DNA from: Cymbomonas tetramitiformis
Taxonomy: Eukaryota > Chlorophyta > Pyramimonadophyceae > Pyramimonadales > Pyramimonadaceae
Length of the DNA: 23,534 bases
Assembly: GCA_001247695.2 (NCBI GenBank)
Contig: LGRX02024833.1
Location: forward strand, 3,777-27,310
Reading direction: 5' to 3'
Below, one piece after another: positions 1 through 8,119 of the stretch. The notes beneath the pieces are model-generated. The model was not told the origin of the DNA, made no database searches, and saw only the letters and a list, made by a program, of their open reading frames with translations. Position 1 is the first letter of the stretch; every line of letters begins with the position of its first letter. The translations under genes were made by a program, and so were the position numbers.

Positions 1-854
1 CTCTGGTCCTCGGTCGGGGTCGCCAGAAGGGTCTGGGGGTGAAGGGTCTGGGGGTGGGTCACCAGGGGGGCCTGGAGGCGAGTTCCTTGGGCTGGGGACT
101 CTGCGCTCTGAATCAGGGTCGCCGCCACCGTGCACCACCGACTCCATCGATTGTCGCCGGCGAGCCACCATCATGTTGAGGGGACCCTGAGTGGGAGGCT
201 CGGCGGGGGCCGCTCCAGCGACAGTCAGAGACTCTGGGGGGTCACGCTGTCAGCAGCGCCCGCCTCGAGAGCCTGGTCCGTCGCCAGGGCTCCCTGTGCA
301 CTGCTCTGAGGGTCGCCTGATGGTGGGGTTTCCGCAGATGCCGCTGCGCCTGACGGGGCGAGTCCTCTTGAGAGCATCGCGGAGAGGTCCAGGGCGTGTA
401 CTGCCGCAAGAACCTCCCTGCGAATGTGCTCGCTTCGGCTGCTTGCGTCCGAGTCGGACCCGGACCTGCGGGCAGCTCTCCGCCTGCGCTCTGCCCGCGT
501 AAGCGTGCCCCGGCTGCCCCTGGACCCCGTGCTGGTGTGGCTGACATCCGTGCCGGACTCGGGGTCAGAGTGCTCTGGTGAGCGGCTCAGGCTTGGGATG
601 TGCCTGCCGTGCGTCGCAGGGCCCGAGGATTCCCTTCGGGAGCGTCGACGTCTGCGGGCCTCTGGGTCAGCTGCCACCGCGGGGAGGTGGCGTACCAAGA
701 GTGAGGCCCCGCTCGGGACGCCCTGTCGGGCTCCGCCATCAGGGGGTGCCTGCAGAGGGTCTGGTAGAATCGCGGCACCAATGCTGATGAAGAGGGATCC
801 GCCGTAGGGTCGTACAGCATCGAGGTGGCTGGTACCAGCAGTTGCGGCCGTGGC

Positions 855-910
<56 letters not shown>

Positions 911-1402
911 CTGTAACTGTTGCTGCTGGAACTGCTGCTGCTGTAACTGCTGCTGCATTGGTTCCAGCGGTTGTTGTTGGGGCCACTGCTGCTGATGCTG
1001 CTGGTACGCAAGCCACTGCTGCTGTTGTTGCAGCTGTTGTTGGAACGGCGTGGGGTACGAGCCCATAGGGTGATGAGTCCCCAGTGTAAATGGCACCGGC
1101 GACACTCCCCCAGCGAGGGGCGCTGATTGGGGAAGTACCCAGTTGGAGCCGTTCTATACGGCCTGTGCGGGGGAGCCATCGGGCATGATGTATGGACGTG
1201 GCACCGCGGTATAGGGCATGGTGGTGCCTGGGAGTGGAAAGGGGTAAGTGGAAGCGTATGTGGTGGGGGATGGAAAGGTGAGGGGTGAGAATAATGGGGG
1301 GCGCAGCGGCTCTGCACTGACCCCCATGCTGGAAAGGGACTCTGATGTATGCTGTGACATACTGGCTGCTGAGCTGATTAGATCGCAGGCTGGGTGTGGC
1401 AA
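1..1402 (-). pseudogene. ORF1-like coding remnant of the left retroelement, with polyQ tract
   Basis: Read leftwards, a Pro/Ser-rich opening (about 1402-1157; first ATG at 1360) is followed by an in-frame TAG at 1156-1154. The same frame then continues through a Gln-rich stretch to a stop near 587. From about 680 leftwards the better coding frame is a different one, rich in Arg/Ser (RRRRRSRRES, SGSDSDASSRS), running to a stop at 225. Low-complexity similarity to ORF1 of the intact element continues to the window edge (ARRRQSMESVV). Pro-rich start, basic Ser/Arg middle and RRQS motif come in the same order as in that ORF1, which is my reason for the assignment. It is partial at the left edge and holds at least one stop and one frame change. 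Function is unknown beyond being the first large ORF of the element. Confidence 0.55.
852..957 (+). repeat. Interrupted CTG/CAG trinucleotide repeat
   Basis: Runs of ctg with ttg and taa interruptions. Read on the minus strand in the ORF1-like frame it encodes polyglutamine with Leu and Phe interruptions; the other minus frames give polyAla or polySer and the plus strand polyAla, all of which are shadows. Weaker CTG-rich sequence continues to about 1050. Confidence 0.9.
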
Positions 1403-1452
1403 AGGCCACAGGTGAGCAGAACTGCAGAAGGTAGGGTGTGCTCGCCTTTTAT

Positions 1453-1650
1453 TTATTCTTCAGTGTCGCTTTCGTGAGGGGGAGAAGGAGGAGGAGAAGG
1501 TGGGGGGCTGATATCTGGAGACGGAGGAACGCCGGATAGGGTTGGAGACGGAGGAGCGCCGGTCAGGGTTTCACCAGGAAGCACGGGCAGTGATGGATCG
1601 TAGGGGTCCGGGTAGTTGAAGAAGAACCCTTGGTAATACCACTCACGGTA
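1453..1650 (-). pseudogene. Second copy of the small WWKQG-type module
   Basis: This open stretch of 66 codons, stop included, runs from a YREWYYQG segment through PDPYDP and repeated PPSP motifs to an acidic end (HESDTEE, then TAA at 1455-1453). It has no ATG of its own in view. Its plan, Tyr-Arg-x-Trp-aromatic pair-x-Gln-Gly then Pro-rich then acidic, is that of the module at 1695-1867 and of the small ORF at 21704-21934. I infer a duplicated module in the left element. It may have been an exon or been reached by frameshift. Function unknown. Confidence 0.45.
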
Positions 1651-1694
1651 GTAGTTCTCTGGTGAGATAGCCAGGGTGTGCGTTGTCCAGGCGC

Positions 1695-1867
1695 TCAGCT
1701 GTCTTCAGCTTCGTCGTCAGAGGAGGAAGGGGAAGGTGGAAGGGGGGCCTCTGGGGAGTTGTCAAAGGCGCCTGCCGGTGGGAAGGTGAGGTCCGGTTGA
1801 AATAACCACTTAAGCGCGGTCCCTGTTTCCACCACGCTCTTCTGTACCTTTGTGGGGGAACTGCCAT
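1695..1867 (-). pseudogene. Small conserved WWKQG ORF of the left retroelement, frameshifted
   Basis: The ATG at 1867 opens a frame reading MAVPPQRYRRAWWKQG, close to MAIPFGIGDTYRRQWWKQG at the start of the small ORF of the intact element (21934). After WWKQG the similarity moves to another minus-strand frame (LKWLFQPDLTFPPAG, PPSPSSSDDEAEDS, TGA at 1697-1695). This needs a one-base indel near 1820. Conservation between two diverged elements of a basic/aromatic head, Pro-rich middle and acidic tail suggests a real small protein or the N terminus of the ORF1 product. I do not recognise the family. Confidence 0.5.
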
Positions 1868-1889
1868 ACACTGGCGTACTCAAAATTTC

Positions 1890-2130
1890 GCCAGGGCTCC
1901 GCGACACAGATTTCAAGTGCTCAAGTACGCAGGCAGAGGTCAAGAAACTGCAGATGGAGGTATGGAGAGTTCAGCCAGAAGGCTCAGCAAGGTCCCAGAA
2001 GGTAGCCGGACTTCGTACACTCCAGAAATATTCCAACCAGAGCGCTGCCAGAGGGTGCCAGAGAGTAGACCAGAGGTGCTGTCCAGAAACCACTAAAAGC
2101 GCTATTTTGGAGGGCTTTCCCAACTACTGG
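1890..2130 (-). repeat. Leader region homologous to the leader of the intact element
   Basis: Short shared blocks occur in the same order as in 22131-22360, including ctccgcgacacag followed by tttcaagtgct, cccagaaggt, tacact, ctgtccagaa and ctattttgg. Blocks are separated by diverged sequence. Beyond about 2130 the similarity stops and about 145 bases of G/T-rich DNA of unknown origin lead to the viral junction. Confidence 0.6.
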
Positions 2131-2240
2131 TGGCCGTGAGGGCGGTGTTGGAGGGTTCTGGGCTGTTCTATGGGGTCTGAGGGAAGGGTTTTTGGTGGTG
2201 GGGACTATTGGGGAAGGTTTTGGGGTAGGCTGAAAACGGG

Positions 2241-2936
2241 CTAAAACTGCTGTTTTGGGCTGTTTTTGCTGCTTTTAGTAGTAAATGTGCCGGGCGCTTG
2301 ACCTTGTTCCCCATATAACAAACACGTTACTGCATTGTCGGTAAAGAGCCCGATTCTTATTGCACCAAGTGTGCTCGAGTCAATTATGGACGGCTCACAA
2401 GTGCCGAGAAATCCTAATAGATTGTTCAAAATGAATTCTCGCCCTTCAAAGTCACCGGCTTGATTATCTTCGCCAAGTGAACCCGTTATCAATCCATTAG
2501 TCAATTGGATACCTTCCGAGCCACAATTCGATAACACGCTTCTATATGTTATTTCATTTTCTAAATGGTCACTTACTAAATGTTTTACCTCTTGAATATC
2601 GCTTGCTTGAGCCACATATTGATTTACAATGACTCCATTGATACTAACCTCATATCTAGAGAACAAGTTGAATATCTCCGGCAAAAATGAATGACAAGTT
2701 TTTAATACATTACCTCCACTATCGTACGTAAATGCACGATTGGTTTTGGCAAAGAAGCTTATAGCAAATTTGCGCGTGTCGATGAAACTATTTATAGGTA
2801 AATTTATCTCCAAAGAGCCCCCTCCGCCATTAACAACGGTCGAGTTTGATGTCAATAATTCAAATTGATTCTGGCTAAAATCTGTCATTTGAGTCGTCGC
2901 ATAACTCAAGGATTCGGGATAATAGCTGTCTAACAT
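2241..2936 (-). pseudogene. Major capsid protein of a polinton-like virus or virophage, 3'-truncated
   Basis: About 220-230 residues of a beta-rich protein resembling the first jelly roll of double-jelly-roll major capsid proteins. Suggestive features are the LEINLPINSFIDTRKFAISFFAK stretch, which looks like successive beta strands (split here as LEINLPINSF and FAISFFAK), and FNLFSRYEVSINGVIVN, which fits the 'sequence-x-ING' turn typical of the family. Relatives are usually 500-650 residues, so more than half is missing. The frame runs on into retroelement DNA and stops at 2241; viral sequence probably ends near 2275-2290. An upstream ATG at 2981 overlaps the minor capsid gene by 14 bases. 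I prefer the ATG at 2936, which follows an AT-rich stretch with TATA-like sequence. Order minor capsid then major capsid matches virophage and polinton-like virus genomes. Family assignment is by pattern, not by search. Confidence 0.55.
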
Positions 2937-2967
2937 TTGTTTATAATAATATATAATATAGATAAAT

Positions 2968-4023
2968 TTATTGCGAATCATTGCTTATAACTTTAACTTT
3001 TAATGAAAAACTGAGATATACATTTCCCGATCGAGCTTGGGTAACAAGAGACGACGGTGTCCGACCATTGTCTTTTGAAATTTGAAACATTAGTCTTCCA
3101 CGCGAGTCCGTTAATGCAAAGTTTATTTGTGACAATAGACTTGGACTTATGATAACGCTATAATTGTTGTTGGCATCTATATATGAAAATGATGGCTTAG
3201 ATAAGTCGTCGATAGCAATTTTAAATAGTATATCACTAGATATCATCTCACCGACTTGGTCGTCACTAGCTTGACTTAGATTAACAACCTCTAAAGCCGA
3301 GCTTGAAACTAACGATTGTGTGCGGAGATATAACTCTCGAATTGTGTTCGATGTAAATGGAAAGTAGCTTTGCATAGTCTTTGATGATGTCTTTTGAAAC
3401 ATCGGTTCTAATTGGCTCAATTCAGATTTACCTACCAAATCTCGCTCCCGAACTGGATTGCCCCCTAAAAGTTCGCTCGAATCGTTGTTTAGTGCATCGT
3501 TTACCGTTGATGCAAATGGGCTTATTGCATTTAACAAAGTTCCGCTACACCTCGCTATGCTTTTGGTTGCGAAGGAGTAAAAATCAAACTTATCTTCCAA
3601 ATCATTGTCGAATTCCAACACAATTAATTTGAGGTTTGCATCGGCTTGTGTTGCTACACTAGCCGTCACCGTTACGGCGGAACCGGCGGGTCCTAATTGA
3701 TTATTTATAGCATCACCTATAGCCGCCAAAATTTGTGCGTCGTCAAATGTTTTAGGAAAAGGAAAATTTTGGGGGTTGATTTCAATTTTAAACAACTTGT
3801 TGGCATTAGCTGTTTTGTCTCCCAAAAAAAATGTATTGTTCGTTTGATTTATATCATAAAATGTCTTTTCAATGTAAAAATCATTAACGGTGAGTTGCAA
3901 TTGGTCCGTCGTCTTATATGAAAGCAATTGACTCGGAATATTATATTGACCCAGTCGTGAATCGAGTAAACTATTTTGTTCGCTATTAAAGTATAACATT
4001 TTTGAGAATTTCGAGACATTCAT
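2968..4023 (-). CDS. Minor capsid (penton-type) protein of a polinton-like virus or virophage
   Basis: An uninterrupted 351-codon ORF from ATG at 4023 to TAA at 2968. The N-terminal part has IPSQLLSYKTTDQLQLTVNDF and YDINQTNNTFFL, a pattern of conserved Tyr-Asn and NNTF that I associate with the single-jelly-roll minor capsid proteins of these viruses. The C-terminal part ends in alternating hydrophobic strands (YLSFSLKVKVI). The length fits. The next gene in the same direction is the major capsid fragment, and five bases separate this gene from the 95-codon ORF upstream, so the three form a compact array. It has no stop or frameshift although the nearby ATPase and SET genes are broken. It may be recently integrated or simply lucky. 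The minor capsid call is inference from composition, length and position. Confidence 0.55.
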   Translation of the reverse strand: MNVSKFSKMLYFNSEQNSLLDSRLGQYNIPSQLLSYKTTDQLQLTVNDFYIEKTFYDINQTNNTFFLGDKTANANKLFKIEINPQNFPFPKTFDDAQILAAIGDAINNQLGPAGSAVTVTASVATQADANLKLIVLEFDNDLEDKFDFYSFATKSIARCSGTLLNAISPFASTVNDALNNDSSELLGGNPVRERDLVGKSELSQLEPMFQKTSSKTMQSYFPFTSNTIRELYLRTQSLVSSSALEVVNLSQASDDQVGEMISSDILFKIAIDDLSKPSFSYIDANNNYSVIISPSLLSQINFALTDSRGRLMFQISKDNGRTPSSLVTQARSGNVYLSFSLKVKVISNDSQ

Positions 4024-4028
4024 TGTTA

Positions 4029-4316
4029 CTATATAATTACATTATTTTCAACATAATCGCTTAGCTCTTGTTCACTCGTTTTGGCATACTTGTAATAATC
4101 TTCTTGAGTTTCACGTGGTTTCGGTTTTACCAAGGATTTATTATCGTACCAATTTTGGAATTTGTCGGGATTTACCATATATGCTTTAATTGTGTATGCT
4201 AGAATCGAATGGGGGAGATGTGGATGTAGTTCCTTATAATGTTTAAAATAGTCGCACATAAGTTCCTTTTGCCGGTAGGTGAAGCACTTTTCGGAAATGT
4301 CGGCGATACAATTCAT
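4029..4316 (-). CDS. Hypothetical 95-aa viral protein
   Basis: ATG at 4316, stop TAA at 4029, intact. The product is polar and rich in Lys, Tyr, Asp and Glu, with no signal peptide or membrane segment and an acidic C terminus (EQELSDYVENN). Cys residues near the start (MNC, EKCF, LMCDYF) form no clear zinc motif. It lies five bases upstream of the minor capsid gene and starts 21 bases from the divergent ATPase start at 4338, so the two directions must share a very short AT-rich promoter. I do not recognise the family. Its place beside ATPase and capsid genes suggests a virion-assembly or regulatory role, which is inference only. Confidence 0.5.
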   Translation of the reverse strand: MNCIADISEKCFTYRQKELMCDYFKHYKELHPHLPHSILAYTIKAYMVNPDKFQNWYDNKSLVKPKPRETQEDYYKYAKTSEQELSDYVENNVII

Positions 4317-4337
4317 TTTTCTAATAGTATTATATTA

Positions 4338-5263
4338 ATGAACACAATTAAATTGAATGATACAAAACTTAAAATTCAACCACCGAAAGCTAGTGCATTT
4401 CAATACGAAACAAGTGAAAACCTATTGAAATAACCATTTAATATCTTGCTAATCGGTCGACGTGGTTCAGCCAAATCGACCTCGGCGTGTAACTATTTAC
4501 GAATGCTTAAACAATATGACAATTGCGACCGTATATTATGCATAAGCTCCACATTCTCATCCAATAAAGCACTAATGGAACTATGGAAGACCTAAATATA
4601 GACGACGAAGATGTGTTCGACCCGGACGATATAAAAACCATTGATAATGTATCAGAAATTATGGACAATGAAGCGGAAGGTTATGAAAATTATTTAAAAG
4701 AATTGGAAATTTACAAGCAAGTTATGAAAATGATACATAGCGATTCGGTAAGTATACTCGATATTCTACCAGAATACTTGTGAAAATTTGCTTCAAACAA
4801 TTATCAACCACCGACATATAAGTATCATCATCAACCGAGAATCCTAGCATTCGTTGATGATGCGCAAAGCACTCGGTTGTTTGGTAACCGAAAATTTATA
4901 AATATGTGTGTACGGCATAGACATTGCGGAATGTTCTCAAAAGATATGGGAGGTGCTCTAGGCTTGAGTTTGTTGATCTGCGTCCAAAGCTTTTCAAGCG
5001 CCCAATTTGGTTTACCTCGTGCCGTAAGAAACAATGCAACGGCATAATGTTTGTTCAAAATATATGATGAGAAAGAGATGGAAAACGTTTTCAAATCGGT
5101 CTCGGGAGAGATACCTCTTGAAGAATTTATGGAAGTATATGATTATGCCACCAAAGAAAAATATTGTTTCTTGCTTATAGACTTAAACCCCAAGGATGCA
5201 AACAAAAAATATCGGAAATGCTTTGATGAACTAATAGTACCGAATGGAAATAATAGAATATAA
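4338..5263 (+). pseudogene. Genome-packaging ATPase (FtsK/HerA, A32-like) pseudogene
   Basis: Reading from ATG 4338, an N-terminal segment meets TAA at 4431-4433. The same frame then resumes with NILLIGRRGSAKST, a Walker A loop at 4455-4481 in which the Gly before Lys is Ala. Near 4575-4595 the coding frame changes to the one holding DDEDVFDPDDIKT. That frame has a TGA at 4781-4783, then RILAFVDDAQST, a Walker B-like hydrophobic run ending Asp-Asp. It goes on with VRHRHCGMF, LICVQSF and GLPRAVRNNAT, has a TAA at 5045-5047, and ends with KYCFLLIDLNPKD at a true stop at 5263. Motif order matches the packaging ATPases of polinton-like viruses and virophages, which pump DNA into capsids. Three stops, one frameshift and the changed P-loop make it non-functional. 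Confidence 0.7.
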
Positions 5264-5307
5264 AGTTAATAGTAAATATATATACATATATACACGGGAT
5301 AGTATAT

Positions 5308-5791
5308 ATGAAAACGTCTTGCGAAATATGTACGGCTACGACCAAATCGGGGCATCGATGTAAGAATATGACTTGCAAATATAGCCCATTATGCTATGTA
5401 CACAAACACGTCGTGGTTGGCGATAGTCAAATACCTAATTCGGGTCAAGGCGTTTATGCCAAGAGTAATTTAAAAAAAAGGCACGATGGTTGGAAGATAC
5501 ACTATCGGAACGGATAAAATGATGCTACAACAAATGAACGCCAAATTCCCCAACGTGAAGGATAGAACTCATATTTGGAGCAACAATCGAAATGCATATT
5601 TTGATGCTGAAAAAACCAATTCAATTGCGGGCAAATACAATAGTTGTACGCCTCTAGATGCTAGAAAAATGGGATGTAAGAATAATGCAAGAATCAACAA
5701 TGTAGGGAACATAGTATTAAATCGAAATGTAAAACAAGACCGCGAAATATATGTTTCTTATGGAAGGGAATATTGGAGAAATAGAAAATAA
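5308..5791 (+). pseudogene. Viral SET-domain protein with N-terminal Cys/His motif, frameshifted
   Basis: The first frame (ATG 5308, stop 5517) opens with a probable zinc site, CEICTATTKSGHRCKN then CKYSPLCYVHKH. It continues into IPNSGQGVYAKSNLKK, the usual start of a SET domain. The matching remainder is one frame away: VGRYT, then SIAGKYNSC, GCKNNARINNVG (the SET substrate and cofactor-binding NxxxxN type region), and DREIYVSYGREYW (the terminal YG-x-x-Y/F-W motif), ending at 5791. The break falls in a run of eight A at 5472-5479; one extra A explains it. About 160 codons in all, typical of small viral SET proteins, which methylate lysines. It lies after the ATPase on the same strand. The extra A could be mutation, assembly error or a slippage site. 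Confidence 0.65.
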
Positions 5792-5870
5792 ATTTTCAAG
5801 AGAGGAAATTTAAGTCTCTACGCAAAACCGGCTATGAAAATAAGAATACCCCTCGAGAAGTCTGCCCTGT

Positions 5871-5909
5871 ATATTCTTAAATTTTTTTCAGGTCGAAATT
5901 TAAGAATAT
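5871..5909. repeat. 14-bp perfect inverted repeat
   Basis: Arms atattcttaaattt (5871-5884) and its exact complement (5896-5909) enclose 11 bases. It sits 79 bases past the end of the SET remnant, so it could be a 3' hairpin of the viral block or a subterminal repeat of the possible transposon end next to it. Confidence 0.75.
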
Positions 5910-5984
5910 GACAAAAAAAAAGGTTTGGGGCAAGTATTCTAAGCGATTTTTGAGTTTCTTCCGGGGCGAGTTTCTTATAATCGG

Positions 5985-6013
5985 ATATTCTTATATTTGA
6001 GAGACTACTGTAA
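5985..6013 (+). mobile_element. Possible pogo/Tigger-like transposon terminus
   Basis: The sequence ends in gagagactactg followed by ta. Read outward on the minus strand it begins CAGTAGTCTCTC with repeated TATAAGAA blocks inside, which resembles the CAGTAG...CTC termini of pogo/Tigger elements that insert at TA. I cannot see a matching second terminus, so this is at most one end of a truncated or miniature element. Confidence 0.25.
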
Positions 6014-6140
6014 TGTGAACCGCTTATCATCATTATTATATTATTACCGCTTATTAACATTAATTTATTCAAGGTCAAAAAAGGATATGAGAGAATGTGT
6101 GAGAGATTAACATAAATTAACATAAATTTATTTAAATAAA

Positions 6141-6256
6141 AGGTAATGGGTACCGGGTAATGGGTTGTTTATAAAAGTGTATCAAAGGAAGAATATCATT
6201 TTGTATATTTATTTATTATTATTTGAAAATGTCCATTACCCCATACCCATTACCCT
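6141..6256. repeat. Imperfect inverted repeat with internal direct repeats
   Basis: The left arm (6141-6164) holds ggtaatggg twice around tacc; the right arm (6233-6256) is its near complement, with cattacccc and cattaccct. The 68-base loop is AT-rich. A 14-bp palindrome (tttatttaaataaa, 6128-6141) abuts the left arm. Confidence 0.7.
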
Positions 6257-6767
6257 ATCGGTTTATTACATACGCATTTGAACTAAATTACGATTTCTGA
6301 CGTAATTCTCACGTAATTTCCCGAACCTAAACCCTAAACCCAGAACCTAATTCCTAAACCTACTGAAATTTTGGGGGGTCGACGAAGGGGACCCCCACCG
6401 GCGATGAAATCGGTAAAATTTAATTTTTGTGACCCCTAGACACCCCCACAGACCCCCCGATGACAGGGCTGTCATAATTTCAAATCGGATAGCCAAAGTT
6501 AGTCAATGATAGCCAACACCTCAAGTATCACATGATAAGCAGTGACATGCTGAATGGAGTTTTGCTTCATTCCTTCAGGAAACATGCATACTGCTCAAAT
6601 TTGATATAAATAGGTGTTACTGATACCATGTAACACCCTAAGGTCACTGCAGGTGATGAGGGTCATAGTAACCCGTAGCACCCTAAAATGCCACTAAATA
6701 CTGGTGAACAACACTGTATTTAGCATTATGGTCATGCTGAAATCAGCACATGCATGACTAATATTTC

Positions 6768-6811
6768 GGGCAACAACCCAAGAACTGTAGGGCAACATCC
6801 CAAGAACTGTA
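6768..6811 (+). repeat. 22-bp tandem duplication
   Basis: Two adjacent 22-base units differ at a single base (caac versus catc within gggcaac.cccaagaactgta). Confidence 0.85.
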
Positions 6812-6976
6812 CAGCTGCTTTCTATGAGGATTGCATGCTGCTTAATGAGGTATTAGGCACTTGACAACTGCCTATGGTTTTCACACTTCCTTGAGGGGGG
6901 AAGAAGGTGGAATCATGTATATACTTCACCTCATTTATATCAATGTACAAATATAATACATGTACTATATATATAT

Positions 6977-7000
6977 CACACACACACACACACACACACA
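6977..7000 (+). repeat. (CA)12 microsatellite
   Basis: Twelve CA units, preceded by a short TA run. Confidence 0.95.
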
Positions 7001-7042
7001 TCCAATTTGAAGGTTTTGTTGGTGTGGTGATTTGTTTTTTAG

Positions 7043-7480
7043 ATGGCAGAAATACCAGCTATAGATCAAGATCCGTCTAACTGGTTCTTTGACATCCTGG
7101 GTTCATATGATCACTTCGGCAGATTCAAAGTACCGAAATGGTTAACTGGTAATTCTGACACTCAGACCCGGTATGATCACATAGGGTACTTCGATGCCAT
7201 CAGCAGAATGAAAACAGACACGAGTCGGTACAGAGATTCAGAGACAGAACCTCAGGAACCAGATGAGGAGTACACGGAGGATCATGCTCCGCCTGTCTTT
7301 ACAGATCCAGATGATGGTCAGGTCCTCTCAGCATCAGTTCCAGCAGCACTTGTTCCCAAGGTGAAAATGAATCCACCAAAGGAATACAAAGTCGGACAGG
7401 ATGCAGAGGTATGGATGGAGACAGTGGACAGATATTTTCAGTTCACATATCCAGGAGGGAAAATGGTTATCGAGGAATAG
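7043..7480 (+). pseudogene. N-terminal Gag fragment of another LTR retroelement
   Basis: A 145-codon ORF from ATG 7043 to a TAG at 7480. The last third, VKMNPPKEYKVGQDAEVWMETVDRYFQFT, fits in short pieces the start of a Ty3-type Gag capsid domain (PPKEYKVGQDAEVWMETVD: a Pro-rich lead, then 'G.D...W...V..YF'). Ty3 Gag normally goes on for 200 or more residues and ends with a CCHC knuckle; both are missing, so this is a 5' fragment cut near 7450-7480. A tttgttttttag directly before the ATG looks like a 3' splice site, and a g-rich tract at 6892-6907 may belong to the same old element. It is on the plus strand, opposite to the chromovirus, and its sequence is not close to that element's Gag. Confidence 0.5.
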
Positions 7481-7862
7481 AAAAGTGCATAATGGGGAAT
7501 AGAAATTTTGTCTTGTTTTGGGGGAATAAATTTGTGACACAAGCACATGCGTGTAATATCACCGTTTGTATTATTTTGCCCCCACCCCACCTCTGTTCAC
7601 TTGGTTATTGCAAACATGAGGAAGCCTCCGAAAAAGAACGGCAGGGTGTGCCTTTCTTGCGACAACGGCGGGTATCGTTGTACTGTTGAACACACTGATG
7701 GTATGCATTTTATTGTCCTCTATTCAAGAAAAAGGACAGGGTAAAAGGTTCTCCATCAAAAATGAAAGGTGCGTTGCCCTTGCTTTCCACGGTTCCCTTG
7801 TACAGTTGACTACATATATAATAAGTGTTAGGAACAACTTTTTTTGCGCAAGCAAGATTACG

Positions 7863-8028
7863 GGGCTTTCATTGAACCAGATACGGGGCTTTCGTTGAAC
7901 CAGATACGGGGCTTTCATTGAACTAGATACAGGGCTTTCGTTGAACCAGATACGTGGCGTTCGTTGAACCAGATACGGGGCTTTCAGTGAACCAGGTACC
8001 GTACGTGGCTTTCATCGAACGAGATACG
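7863..8028 (+). repeat. 23-bp tandem repeat, seven copies
   Basis: Unit gggctttcrttgaaccagat plus acg. Six copies are 23 bases long; the sixth unit is 28 bases because of a small insertion. The outer copies are the most diverged. Confidence 0.9.
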
Positions 8029-8119
8029 TAATTCTACGCGAGTTCCTGACCACGATACCGAGTGTGCAGGCAATTCTGCTTAAATTAGAAAGGGTTGGAA
8101 GCAAGATCCGTTCGGAATC

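Larger units (their letters stand above)
1..2275 (-). mobile_element. 5' part of a diverged Ty3-type retroelement, cut by the window edge
   Basis: This GC-rich block is related to the intact chromovirus at 9264-23440 and has the same orientation. Three things show it. The leader at about 1890-2130 matches 22131-22360 in order, sharing a stretch such as ctccgcgacacag and later ctattttgg. A short ORF with a YRRxWWKQG motif lies next in both. An ORF1-like coding stretch with an RRQSMESVV segment near 100-170 matches RRQSLETVV in ORF1 of the intact element. No LTR is visible at the right end: homology fades at about 2130 and viral capsid coding begins at about 2275, so the 5' end is missing or replaced. 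The rest of the element, if present, lies left of base 1. Stops and frame changes show that it is old. Confidence 0.7.
5792..7042. other. AT-rich non-coding stretch between virus block and Gag fragment
   Basis: I find no credible gene. The stretch contains a 14-bp perfect inverted repeat (5871-5909), a possible DNA-transposon end (to about 6011), an inverted repeat of about 24-bp arms (6141-6256), two imperfect telomere-like CCTAAAC units (6323-6360), a 22-bp tandem duplication (6768-6811), a PPT-like g-rich tract (6892-6907) and a CA microsatellite (6977-7000). Confidence 0.6.

Noticed and set aside
225..1068. Long polyAla and polySer frames across the CTG repeat, on both strands
   Set aside because: Shadows of the trinucleotide repeat; only the polyGln frame lines up with the ORF1-like sequence on both sides.
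4338..5263. Alternative genetic code to explain the ATPase stops
   Set aside because: Both TAA and TGA interrupt it and there is also a frameshift, while neighbouring viral ORFs end normally at TAA.
5818..6123. 101-codon minus-strand ORF
   Set aside because: AT-rich, no motif, and it runs through the inverted repeat and possible transposon end.
6323..6360. Interstitial plant-type telomere repeat
   Set aside because: Only about two imperfect CCCTAAA-like units; too little to support.
6629..7001. LTR before the Gag fragment, starting tgtaacaccc or after the g-rich tract at 6892
   Set aside because: No second copy, clear end or primer site, so boundaries cannot be supported.
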